The notes: generated by a model not told the origin, from the sequence alone. A stretch of DNA of 15,086 nucleotides from Thermoplasmatales archaeon (GCA_023140035.1 JAGLML010000011.1:1-15086), one strand, 5' to 3'. Counted from the first letter of the stretch, positions 1-7,472 are shown. Numbers and translations: made by a program.

Positions 1-545
1 GTTATAAAGTTTATATTATATTTTTGCTTTGCTTCAGCCCTCAGACTCTCTATAAGCCAACTCACTGCTGCTTTACTAGCGCCATAAGCACCCCAACCTG
101 GAACTCCTCTTCGATCGGGTAATGTAGAGGTTGCTGCGATAGTTCCTGAATTTTGCGATTTCATAATGGGAATGAGGTATTCTATAAAGTAAACGTAACC
201 TAGAAAATTTACTTCCATCGAATTCTTTATAATATTGCTATCAAAAGTTTCAATGGGATTTGGTACTAATGTCCCTGCTGTCAATATCGCGATATCAACT
301 CTGCCAAATTCTTTCTGAGTAAATTCAACGGCTTCTCGTACATCACCTTTGTTTTTTACATCGCATTTTTTATAAATACATTGTGTACCATTGTTGCCTA
401 AAGTCTTGCAAATCTCCTCTAATTTTTCTTCTCGTCTAGCAAACAATGCTAATTTATAATCCTCTTGCGAGAGTTGTCTCGCAATTGCTTCACCCATACC
501 TCCAGTTGCTCCTGAAATTAAAACAACTTTACCTTTGAATTCCAT
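1..545 (-). CDS. Short-chain dehydrogenase/reductase (SDR), C-terminus cut by window edge
   Basis: The frame reads without a stop from an ATG at 543-545 to the window start, giving 181 residues; the C-terminal part of the usual ~250 is missing. The classical SDR layout is visible: a Rossmann dinucleotide-binding motif SGATGGMG at residues 11-18, Asp62 in CDV, catalytic Asn113 (EVNFLG), Ser140 (AATST), and Tyr154/Lys158 in YGASK. ARR at residues 36-38, after the second beta strand, suggests NADP(H) preference by family rules. The usual NNAG motif is replaced by LTAG at 88-91, a mild departure. It should be a soluble cytoplasmic oxidoreductase acting on an alcohol or ketone; the substrate cannot be read from the sequence. 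No Shine-Dalgarno sequence precedes the ATG. It is divergent from the sulfotransferase gene at 880, so a role in sugar modification is possible but unproven. Confidence 0.93.
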   Translation of the reverse strand, partial: MEFKGKVVLISGATGGMGEAIARQLSQEDYKLALFARREEKLEEICKTLGNNGTQCIYKKCDVKNKGDVREAVEFTQKEFGRVDIAILTAGTLVPNPIETFDSNIIKNSMEVNFLGYVYFIEYLIPIMKSQNSGTIAATSTLPDRRGVPGWGAYGASKAAVSWLIESLRAEAKQKYNINFI

Positions 546-879
546 CGTAATCAGTTGTGGTATAGAAGAATCAATTATTATTGTATCGTTTCAAATCGGT
601 CTAATTTCTATGTTTGTAAGCCAAGAAACTGTACGTTTTTGTGTATATTGCTTAAGAATGGTAATTTTACAATGAAACTCCTAATTCAGGGGTAAAAATC
701 GGGGAGTAAGCATAGTTAAATTCATGATGTCAGGACTACGTAGCCTTAATTAAAATCCGTAAGGGATGAATAATAGAATTAAAGAAAAAACAAAAAAATC
801 ATCCATGGCAACTATACTTCTTCCTTATCCTTTTTTATATTAGAAACCTTTAGTAAAATATTATGAACTATGAATTTAT
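546..879. other. Divergent intergenic region, 334 bp
   Basis: This AT-rich stretch separates the leftward SDR gene from the rightward sulfotransferase gene, so it should hold both promoters. The rightward one has a credible TATA element at 834-841. For the leftward gene I see no clear TATA box at a normal distance; a TATATT-like run near 640-648 lies about 95 bases away. An 8-bp palindrome CTACGTAG lies in the middle of the gap with only imperfect pairing beyond it. I found no convincing small ORF or tRNA. Confidence 0.6.
834..841 (+). promoter_or_regulatory. Candidate archaeal TATA box for the sulfotransferase gene
   Basis: TTTATATT resembles the archaeal TATA consensus. Transcription would be expected about 26 nt downstream, near 862-866, leaving a leader of roughly 15 nt before the ATG at 880. 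No Shine-Dalgarno sequence precedes that ATG, consistent with a short-leader mRNA. The assignment rests on sequence and spacing only. Confidence 0.45.
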
Positions 880-1863
880 ATGCAAAAAAGTGAGTTTATG
901 ATATTACCCCAACCTATTGCCCGGTGTATTGATTCAATTGGGCAAAAATTTACAGGCCCTACAAAAATTGAGGACACTATAGTAATATCAGGAACTCCCA
1001 GATCGGGTACCACTTGGCTTATGGAAATGCTAGCTACTTTGCCTGACTACAAAACTCTCTTTGAGCCATTTCACATTAATCTTTTTCCAGAAGTTAAAAA
1101 TCTTGGATTAGCTCCCAGTCCTTATTTAAATCCAGATAGTAATTATCCCAACGTTAACTATTGTCTTAAAAAAAATTTTGAAGGAAAAATGATTTCCCGT
1201 AAACCTTTTTACCGTCCTTCAAATATTAAAAGTCGTTTGACCGCAGGAAAACTTATTGTTAAATCTGTGCGCGTGAATAGATTACTCCCTTACATTGCTG
1301 AGAATTTCTCATTAAGACAGATATATGTGATAATTAGACATCCATGTGCAACCATAAGTTCCCAAATAAAATATGGGATATTTTGATACTTTGGATCCCC
1401 AATATTACCTGTTAAGAAAACTATAATTAATAGTTGCATGGAGATTCCAGAAATAAGACAAAACAAAAAATTAATGGAGGAAGTGAAAAATATACGGGAC
1501 GTCGAAGAACTTCTTGCATTTATATGGGGAATTGACACTTATATTCCCCTAATATATGCCAAAGACTATGATTTTTATGTACTCACATACGAAAAATTAA
1601 TGATTGAACAGGAAAAAGAATTAAAAAAAATTTTCCACAAAATAAATGAGGAAATCCCAGAAAAAGCTTATCCATTACTTAGAGAACAAAGTATGCTGGC
1701 TTTAGATTTTATTAAGGAAAAAAGAAAACAGCTATCAAAATGGAAAAAAAATCTATCAAGAAATCAAATAAATAAGATATTAAAGATAACAGAATGGTTT
1801 AATCTTGATTTTTACACAGATGATGTAGAAATGGATTACAATAAATTAATGAATTGGATATAA
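880..1863 (+). pseudogene. Sulfotransferase interrupted by a single in-frame TGA
   Basis: Two open segments, 880-1386 and 1438-1863, lie in the same frame. Between them is one TGA at 1384-1386 followed by 17 sense codons without another stop. Read through, the product is about 327 residues, normal for a PAPS-dependent sulfotransferase. The first part carries the 5'-phosphosulfate loop TPRSGTTWLMEML (residues 39-51) and the 3'-phosphate motif IIRHPCATISS (151-161). The second part carries the usual C-terminal elements, VLTYEKL and QLSKWKKNLS. The upstream segment alone has both cofactor motifs but lacks the C-terminal half of the fold, so it is unlikely to be active. A TGG-to-TGA nonsense change, a sequencing error, or stop-codon readthrough would all fit. 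TGA is used as a normal stop by genes ending at 4569 and 7472, so a general code change is unlikely. Start: ATG 880; ATG 898 (residue 7) is an alternative. Expected substrate: a surface glycan or other hydroxyl acceptor, by context only. Confidence 0.85.
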
Positions 1864-1879
1864 CCAACTAAAAAGTTAC

Positions 1880-1910
1880 ATGGAGATCAAAAACAATGAT
1901 CCATCTCTGT
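1880..1910 (+). terminator. Possible stem-loop downstream of the interrupted sulfotransferase
   Basis: ATGGAGAT (1880-1887) can pair with ATCTCTGT (1903-1910) in an 8-bp stem with two G-U pairs and a 15-nt loop. An alternative fold uses ATCA with TGAT inside the same stretch. It begins 16 nt after the TAA at 1861-1863. It may be a transcription end or RNA-stability structure, but no strong T-run follows, so support is weak. Confidence 0.25.
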
Positions 1911-1976
1911 AATAAGATTTAACTTTCACTCCATTTGAGATATGATGGTGAGTCATTGGTTTTCGATCACACAAAA

Positions 1977-1985
1977 TATTTAAAT
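1977..1985 (+). promoter_or_regulatory. Candidate TATA box for the glycoside hydrolase/beta-helix gene
   Basis: TATTTAAAT lies 52 nt before the ATG at 2029, placing transcription start near 2006 and leaving a leader of about 23 nt that contains AGGG (2021-2024). The same box occurs on the minus strand ahead of the GT4 gene. A second AT element, TATAATATA at 1991-1999, would start transcription near 2021 and would favour the downstream ATG at 2044. Confidence 0.45.
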
Positions 1986-2028
1986 TAAACTATAATATAC
2001 GGATTATTTACTTCCATTCTAGGGAAAA

Positions 2029-4569
2029 ATGGATGAATATATAATGATGAGTAGAAACAAGTTATTTAGAAACCTCATAGTTTTTAGTATCATATGCTTT
2101 CTCATTGGAGTAGCTACTTTACCTGTTACATTTAGTTCTGCCTCAACAACTAAATCTGCCAGAGAAAACAATGGAAAAATTAATTCAATTCATGGATCAG
2201 AATTTCCAGCAACTGGATTTTTTTATGTAGAAAAGAAAGATGGCATATGGTGGTTTGTAACACCTGAAGGTGAAAAATTTTATTCTGTTGGAATTGCATA
2301 TGTTGAACCTGGGGATTTTTATTATGGTAATATTTCAAAGTGGAGCGAGATCACTCAGGCTAGACTAGAGGAATGGGGTTTCAATACGTTAAATGCTGGA
2401 AATCCTCATCTTTTTTCAAACATGTCTTATATTTGTAAACTTAGTTTTAAACAGATAGTTGTAGAGGATGGTTGGACACATCGCCGGATTCCTGATGTTT
2501 TTGATCAGGGGTGGCAGAATCAGGTGAGAAGTATAATTAATGAGACTACAAAGATTTTGAGGAATGACTCAAATCTTATTGGTTATCAAACAGATAATGA
2601 GATGAAATGGGGACCGGATGTTGTTGGTGATGATACTCTTCTTGAGGTGTATATGGCTGCAAACAAAACAACTTCAGGGAAAAATAAAATTGTTGAATTT
2701 CTTAGAGGGAGATATGAAAATAATATAGATGATTTCAATCGTGTATGGAAAATGAATATTGATGATTTTGATGATCTTTTTAATCATACATCGTTTGGTA
2801 TCAAGGGATGGAAAATAAGAAGTGGTAGAGCTAAAGAAGATATTGACAGTTTCTCTAGACTTATCGCAGAAACATATTTTAATTTTACAAATTCAGCGCT
2901 CAAGAAGGCAGATCCTAATCATTTGAATTTAGGAGTTCGCTTCTTTTCCCATGGGGTACCAAGAGCAGTTCTTGAGGAATGTGGTAAGTATGTTGATGTT
3001 ATAAGTATCAATTATTATCGGATGAATGTAATAACTTACGATCCATTGATATATATTTATTCTAAATTATTTGATTGTGTCACACTTGATAATTGGATGT
3101 ATAATTATCATGTTATAACTAGTAAACCGTTGCTTTCAAGTGAGTATACCTTTCCTGGAAAGGATGTTATTTGGCCGATTATTCCTAAAACTGAAATGCT
3201 TCATCGTGATATAATAATATCTGCAAGATATGCATATACTCAGAATGGTAGAGCGGATCTTTTTGAATGGTATGCAAAAAAATGCCTAAAAATGCCTTAT
3301 ATGGTTGGCCATACCTGGTTTAGATATCGAGATAAACTGAATGTTGTAAATTGGGGTTTGGTAAATCTCTGGGATGAACCATATGAGTCTCTTGTTGGAC
3401 GTATGATGACAATTAACAATAATGCAATTGAACTTCATGAGAATGCTTCTAGGTTATCTAGAATTAAACGATCAAGTGAAACAAGTTTTCAATTTACGGC
3501 AAAACCAAAGCATTTTAGTAATTTTATGAAAGAACAAAGCATTACCTTTATCCAAGATGCAGAAACTGCATATTCTAATATTAAAATAGAAACTTATCCA
3601 AGCTATTACAACAATAAAGTTTCTGATTATATTTCCAAGAATAATACACTTTATGTTGGTGGATCTGGACCAGGAAACTTCACGTTGATTCAGGATGCAA
3701 TTGATAATGCCAGCGACGGCGATATAGTATATGTTTACAATGGTACCTATAATGAGTTATTATACATTGATAAATCAATCACGCTCCTCGGCGAGGATAG
3801 AAATGAAACAATAATTATTGGAAACTACGATGTTGTAGATGTTGATTATGAAGACGTAGTAATAACAATATCTGCTGATAATGTGAAAATATTAGGGTTT
3901 ACAGTTACTGGAGATGGAGGATATTTTGGTGATTACATCCTTCGAACTTGCTCAGGTGTCTCTATCGACGAATATGATAATTGCACTATTGAAGGTAATA
4001 TTTTGGAAAATCTGGGGAGCTATGGAATCCGTATAAGACAAAGTGATAACAATAAAATAATCGGCAATATAATCCTTACTGTGCTTAATAAAAAAGGCTG
4101 TAATATCTTCATTGACAGCTCCAATAATACTTGTATAGAAAATAATTCATTGTATGTAAGCACAATTTGTGGTATATGGGCTTCTAGGTGTACTGGTACT
4201 AATATTCAGGATAATATCGTTTCACATAGCTTTTATTGTGGGATTATCCTTGAAACCTCAAATAACACAAATATTCATAGGAACATCATAGAGGAAAATA
4301 AACACACAGGGCTTCTACTTAGAAACTCCAATAGTAATATCATTACTTCTAACAATTTCAAAAAAGAAATTAATCGCCGACAAGCATTTTTCTCTAATTC
4401 ATTTAATAATGACTGGAAGGGAAACTATTGGGGCCGTTGCCGGGCTCTACCGAAATGTATTTTTGGAAAAAACGGAAACAATGGCTTTACTCCAGCTTTT
4501 AATTTCGACTGGCATCCAGCACAAGAACCATATGAAATTAATTGGGCAGCAGAGGACTTGCTTGTATGA
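2029..4569 (+). CDS. Secreted clan-A-like glycoside hydrolase fused to a right-handed beta-helix domain
   Basis: This 846-residue protein has three parts. A signal peptide spans about 1-38, with basic residues before a hydrophobic stretch (residues 16-32). Residues 60-470 resemble TIM-barrel glycoside hydrolases of the beta-galactosidase/agarase type. The start motif DGIWWFVTPEG is at 71-81, a likely acid/base Glu191 lies in TDNEMKWG, and a likely nucleophile Glu372 lies in LLSSEYTFPG. Residues 541-800 form a NosD-like parallel beta-helix region, opened by GGSGPGNFTLIQDAIDNA (544-561) and followed by Asn-rich turns. The tail FNFDWHPAQEPYEI (824-837) resembles the ends of other archaeal beta-helix surface proteins as I remember them. 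There is no C-terminal membrane anchor. Sixteen N-X-S/T sequons suggest heavy N-glycosylation. Start: ATG 2029 follows AGGG, but Met6 or Met7 would give a more typical basic signal-peptide start. It probably acts outside the cell on a polysaccharide; the glycosidase family is not certain. Confidence 0.85.
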   Translation: MDEYIMMSRNKLFRNLIVFSIICFLIGVATLPVTFSSASTTKSARENNGKINSIHGSEFPATGFFYVEKKDGIWWFVTPEGEKFYSVGIAYVEPGDFYYGNISKWSEITQARLEEWGFNTLNAGNPHLFSNMSYICKLSFKQIVVEDGWTHRRIPDVFDQGWQNQVRSIINETTKILRNDSNLIGYQTDNEMKWGPDVVGDDTLLEVYMAANKTTSGKNKIVEFLRGRYENNIDDFNRVWKMNIDDFDDLFNHTSFGIKGWKIRSGRAKEDIDSFSRLIAETYFNFTNSALKKADPNHLNLGVRFFSHGVPRAVLEECGKYVDVISINYYRMNVITYDPLIYIYSKLFDCVTLDNWMYNYHVITSKPLLSSEYTFPGKDVIWPIIPKTEMLHRDIIISARYAYTQNGRADLFEWYAKKCLKMPYMVGHTWFRYRDKLNVVNWGLVNLWDEPYESLVGRMMTINNNAIELHENASRLSRIKRSSETSFQFTAKPKHFSNFMKEQSITFIQDAETAYSNIKIETYPSYYNNKVSDYISKNNTLYVGGSGPGNFTLIQDAIDNASDGDIVYVYNGTYNELLYIDKSITLLGEDRNETIIIGNYDVVDVDYEDVVITISADNVKILGFTVTGDGGYFGDYILRTCSGVSIDEYDNCTIEGNILENLGSYGIRIRQSDNNKIIGNIILTVLNKKGCNIFIDSSNNTCIENNSLYVSTICGIWASRCTGTNIQDNIVSHSFYCGIILETSNNTNIHRNIIEENKHTGLLLRNSNSNIITSNNFKKEINRRQAFFSNSFNNDWKGNYWGRCRALPKCIFGKNGNNGFTPAFNFDWHPAQEPYEINWAAEDLLV

Positions 4570-4598
4570 AAAAATGTTTGTTTTTCATCATAGTTTTT
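4566..4598 (+). terminator. Likely terminator after the glycoside hydrolase gene
   Basis: ATGAAAAA (4566-4573) and TTTTTCAT (4581-4588) form a perfect 8-bp stem with a 7-nt loop, overlapping the TGA stop at 4567-4569. A T-run follows at 4594-4598. T-rich tracts are the main archaeal termination signal, so an end of transcription here is reasonable and would make the next gene an independent unit. Confidence 0.45.
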
Positions 4599-4694
4599 AA
4601 CGATGATACACATAATATGGCAAATTATGCTGAGTAGAAGGTCCCAGTCTTGTTTATTAATATAACAATAGGAAAGAAAATACTGGAGAATTTA

Positions 4695-4706
4695 GATAAC
4701 GTTATC
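4695..4706. repeat. Perfect 12-bp palindrome, possible operator
   Basis: GATAACGTTATC is a perfect inverted repeat without a spacer. It lies about 205 nt before the AlkP start and about 150 nt upstream of that gene's candidate TATA box. Symmetry of this kind fits a dimeric regulator site, but no second copy was noticed and no regulator gene is nearby. Confidence 0.3.
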
Positions 4707-4849
4707 ATTGATTATTATCTGAATCAACGTTTTAATGAGCCAGAAATAAGTTATATGTATATCTATTCATTACAAAATTTGTTAAATAAATCATTCTAGG
4801 AAATGTCTTTATCAAAACAACACGAAAACTTCAAATCCAGAAGTATGCA

Positions 4850-4865
4850 TTAAATAAAATTAATA
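4850..4865 (+). promoter_or_regulatory. Candidate promoter for the AlkP-superfamily gene
   Basis: An A/T-only run, TTAAATAAAATTAATA, lies 45-61 nt before the ATG at 4911. It would place transcription start near 4880-4888, upstream of the GAGG at 4897-4900, which sits 10 nt before the ATG. The composition is archaeal-TATA-like but not sharply defined. Confidence 0.35.
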
Positions 4866-4910
4866 TCATACAAAAAAGACTCAGTATGGCAAACATGAGG
4901 CACAAGAATC

Positions 4911-6536
4911 ATGAAAAAAATAGTACTAATAGGAATAGATGGTGCAACTCCTGACCTTATGGAAAAATGGATGGAAAATGGAAAACTCCCAAATTTTCGA
5001 AAAATACGAAAAAATGGTGTATGGGGAAAGCTCAAATCCACTACTCCGCCGTTCAGTGCACCAGCATGGACTTCTATAGTCACCGGCTGCAACCCAGGTA
5101 AACATGGAATTTATGGTTTCGAAAGTACCGATACCCTAGAACCACATCTCATAAACTCTCAGTATAGGAAAATTCCTGCTATTTGGAATTATTTAACAGA
5201 TATTGGGATGAAAAACATAATAGTTAATGTTCCTGGTACTTATCCTCCCGGAGAGATCAGCGGTACAATGATTACGGGGTTACTTACACCATCCCATGAC
5301 TCTAATTTTACATATCCCAAAAAAATCAAAGAACGATTGACCGGAAATGATCTAGGTGAATACGAGTTAGAACAGTTCTGGCTTGAAGATTTCTCACGTT
5401 CACGTATGAAAAAACGCGCTCCTGAAAAATTACTGGATCACATTAACAGACAAATGACATCTCGTTTACAGGTAGGATTAAATTTAATGAAAGAAACAGA
5501 CTGGGATTTTACTATGATTGTTTTTCGCGGTACAGATACTGCACAACATTTTCTATTTGAAGATAAGGATCTATTGCTATTGTGCTATCAGAAAGTTGAT
5601 GGGCTTGTCGGGAAGATTATGGATAGTTTTTCAAATGCAGTTTTTTTTATTGTTTCTGATCATGGTTTTGAAGAAATTAAAAAAATATTATATCCAGATA
5701 ATGTCTTATATAATGCCAAATATTTGACACCCTATAAGGATCCCTATAGTAGCCTTGTTTCTCAGCTGTATCCTTTGATACATCGAGTTGTTAATTATTT
5801 TTTAAAGCTCCTCCCACAAAAGTTTCTTAAGGAGTCAAAGGGAATCAAGAAGCTTCTTTTTTCAGGTTCTTCAAAGGCTAAACTAATTGATTTTTCAAAG
5901 ACTATGGCCTTTTCTACTGCAGAAGGTCGTTGTATTCGAATATGTCGTAAAAACAAATATAAAAACGGAATCGTGGAAGAAAAAGACTACGAGAAAATAT
6001 GTAATGAGATAAGCAAACTACTTAAAGATTTGAAAGACCCCAATGATGGTAGTCAAATTATAGAAGAGGTGTATCGCTGGAACGAGGCTTATGGTAAAGA
6101 TGCAATTGATCCTCCAGATCTCATATTCGATCTAAAAAAAGGAATAACTGCAAATGAATGGATACGTTTTCCAAATAAGTTCTATGATATAATGCAATCA
6201 AAGAAACGAGATATTCCATATGTTTTCAATCAAGATCCTGCTGGACGTTCAGGTGATCATGCTCCTTATGGAATATTTTTTGCCTATGGTAAGAATGTCA
6301 AACCCGGACATATAATTAAAGATGTATCTGTAGAAGATATTCTTCCTACAGTTTTTACTGCAATTGGCGTGTCTTTACCTGATGGCATTGACGGGAAAAT
6401 CCTTGATGATTTTTTCATTGAAAAACCTATAGTGAGAACAGTAGATTGGAAATCTTATTCATCTACCAAACAGACGTTATCAGAAGCTGAGATGAAGAAA
6501 ATTAGCAGGCTTAAAAATATGTTTAAAGCTAATTAA
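4911..6536 (+). CDS. Alkaline phosphatase superfamily phosphohydrolase/phosphodiesterase
   Basis: The 541-residue product matches the AlkP-superfamily type I phosphodiesterase group (COG3379-like predicted phosphohydrolase/phosphomutase). The expected two-metal centre is visible: Asp10 in LIGIDGA, the nucleophile-position Thr54 in PAWTSIVTG, Asp209 and His213 in GTDTAQHF, Asp250 and His251 in VSDHGF, and His450 in GDHAPYG. The Thr nucleophile, with no CxPxR sulfatase signature, argues for phosphoester rather than sulfate-ester chemistry. There is no signal peptide and no clear membrane span, so it should be cytoplasmic. The length is normal and all ligands are present, so it is probably active. 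It lies upstream of a glycosyltransferase and a sulfotransferase. A role on sugar-phosphate, nucleotide-sugar or PAP-type by-products is possible but inferred. Start: the ATG at 4911 is preceded by GAGG; the nearby ATG at 4895 is out of frame. Confidence 0.9.
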   Translation: MKKIVLIGIDGATPDLMEKWMENGKLPNFRKIRKNGVWGKLKSTTPPFSAPAWTSIVTGCNPGKHGIYGFESTDTLEPHLINSQYRKIPAIWNYLTDIGMKNIIVNVPGTYPPGEISGTMITGLLTPSHDSNFTYPKKIKERLTGNDLGEYELEQFWLEDFSRSRMKKRAPEKLLDHINRQMTSRLQVGLNLMKETDWDFTMIVFRGTDTAQHFLFEDKDLLLLCYQKVDGLVGKIMDSFSNAVFFIVSDHGFEEIKKILYPDNVLYNAKYLTPYKDPYSSLVSQLYPLIHRVVNYFLKLLPQKFLKESKGIKKLLFSGSSKAKLIDFSKTMAFSTAEGRCIRICRKNKYKNGIVEEKDYEKICNEISKLLKDLKDPNDGSQIIEEVYRWNEAYGKDAIDPPDLIFDLKKGITANEWIRFPNKFYDIMQSKKRDIPYVFNQDPAGRSGDHAPYGIFFAYGKNVKPGHIIKDVSVEDILPTVFTAIGVSLPDGIDGKILDDFFIEKPIVRTVDWKSYSSTKQTLSEAEMKKISRLKNMFKAN

Positions 6537-6589
6537 CTACCCATATATTTCTAAGCCATCTCGACAGTTCCAAGACTAAGAGATAAAGA

Positions 6590-6644
6590 TTATAAAAATG
6601 AAATGTGTTACGAAGAGTGAATTATCTAACGATAAATAAAGGTG
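6590..6644 (+). promoter_or_regulatory. Candidate TATA box and Shine-Dalgarno for the GT2 gene
   Basis: TTATAAAA at 6590-6597 would start transcription near 6620. GGTG at 6641-6644 lies 6 nt before the ATG at 6651 and matches part of the archaeal anti-Shine-Dalgarno complement. The AlkP gene ends at 6536, so readthrough from it is also possible. Confidence 0.4.
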
Positions 6645-6650
6645 TGAAAT

Positions 6651-7472
6651 ATGTCTCCTAATCAGTCAGAACTTACGATAGGCATACCAACGTGCGCCCG
6701 AGAAGAATCAGTTTCAGCTTGTATAGATTCAGTTTTAAAAAATGTAGAAATTCCATTTAAACTGATAATTGTTGATAATACCAAGGCATATACTAAGCCT
6801 AAAATAAATCTAACGGAGATATTCGACATCGATAAATATATTGAGATCGAAAAGCCTATTGGGCCGAGTGCTTCAAGAAAAATCATTGCAGAAAACACTT
6901 CTACTGAATATCTCTTATTCTTAGATGATGATAATCTCGTCAGAAAAAGTGCAGTTGAAATGATGATGGAACATCTCAAAAATAATCCTAAGGTGTCCAT
7001 TGTTTCTGGAGCTTGGTATGAAAAAGGGAAATACAAGTTTGGACAAAAATTTAATTTTGACTCAAAAAAGGGCAAAAAAATAATATTTAAAACCTTTGTT
7101 ACATACAATGAAGTTAAAGAAATGGGGCTCTCCTCTGTTAGATTTGATTCAGTTTTTGCCTCTATGCTTTGTAGAACTAAAATTTTTGAGAAAGTTATGT
7201 TTGATGAGCGGTACAGATGGTTCTATGAACTTTTTGATTTTTTTATGCAATGTTATCAAGAGAATATAATTATTGAATCTTTACCTGATGTTGTGTTTGA
7301 TCATAAACCTTTGAATTACTCGGGAAAAACGATGAAACATGATAAACGAAGAATGGAAGGCAGAGAAATATTTATAGAGAAATGGGGAGTCACACCAGTT
7401 GGAGAAATCAGTCAAGAATTTGGTTTAATTTCCAAAATATATGGTAAGATATTATCGATGTCTAATAAGTGA
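6651..7472 (+). CDS. Family 2 glycosyltransferase (GT-A fold)
   Basis: This 273-residue protein has the hallmarks of GT2 enzymes. An N-terminal nucleotide-sugar-binding strand and loop reads LTIGIPTCAREES (8-20), followed by IIVDNT at 39-44. An SRKIIAENT helix (75-83) leads to the metal-binding DXD-type motif LFLDDDN at 89-95. An acidic region, WFYELFDFF, at 190-198 lies where the catalytic base is usually found. No membrane segments are evident, so it is a soluble or peripheral cytoplasmic enzyme that would transfer a sugar from an activated donor onto a lipid-linked or glycan acceptor. The length is near the family minimum but the domain is complete. Its TGA stop overlaps the GTG start of the following sulfotransferase (GTGA), which implies co-transcription and translational coupling, so the two enzymes probably act in one pathway. 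Donor and acceptor specificity cannot be told. Confidence 0.92.
   Translation: MSPNQSELTIGIPTCAREESVSACIDSVLKNVEIPFKLIIVDNTKAYTKPKINLTEIFDIDKYIEIEKPIGPSASRKIIAENTSTEYLLFLDDDNLVRKSAVEMMMEHLKNNPKVSIVSGAWYEKGKYKFGQKFNFDSKKGKKIIFKTFVTYNEVKEMGLSSVRFDSVFASMLCRTKIFEKVMFDERYRWFYELFDFFMQCYQENIIIESLPDVVFDHKPLNYSGKTMKHDKRRMEGREIFIEKWGVTPVGEISQEFGLISKIYGKILSMSNK

Larger units (their letters stand above)
4570..4910. other. Intergenic region between the hydrolase and AlkP genes, 341 bp
   Basis: The left end holds the terminator-like stem and T-runs. The middle holds a perfect 12-bp palindrome (4695-4706). The right end holds an AT-rich promoter candidate and a GAGG ribosome-binding element at 4897-4900. 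A 49-codon frame beginning with TTG at 4650 and ending at 4799 follows an AAGGT sequence, but it has no ATG start and no recognisable motif. I do not call it a gene. Confidence 0.5.

Noticed and set aside
728..747. CTACGTAG palindrome considered as a tRNA arm, operator or attachment site
   Set aside because: Pairing beyond the 8-bp core is poor, no tRNA cloverleaf can be drawn, and no integrase or repeated copy was seen.
1384..1386. TGA read as tryptophan throughout the genome
   Set aside because: TGG is the normal Trp codon in the window's genes, and TGA ends the hydrolase gene (4569) and the GT2 gene (7472) at positions that fit their families.
4650..4799. A 49-codon frame starting with TTG after an AAGGT sequence
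   Set aside because: It has no ATG, no recognisable motif and a composition like the surrounding AT-rich DNA; an open frame of this length is expected by chance.
4911..6536. Assignment of the AlkP-superfamily protein as a sulfatase that removes sulfate from the glycan
   Set aside because: Sulfatases need a Cys or Ser in a CxPxR-type motif for formylglycine; this protein has Thr54 in PAWTS and fits phosphoesterases better.
6662..7108. A 148-codon minus-strand frame opposite the GT2 gene
   Set aside because: The plus-strand frame has the DXD and nucleotide-binding motifs; the antisense protein has none.
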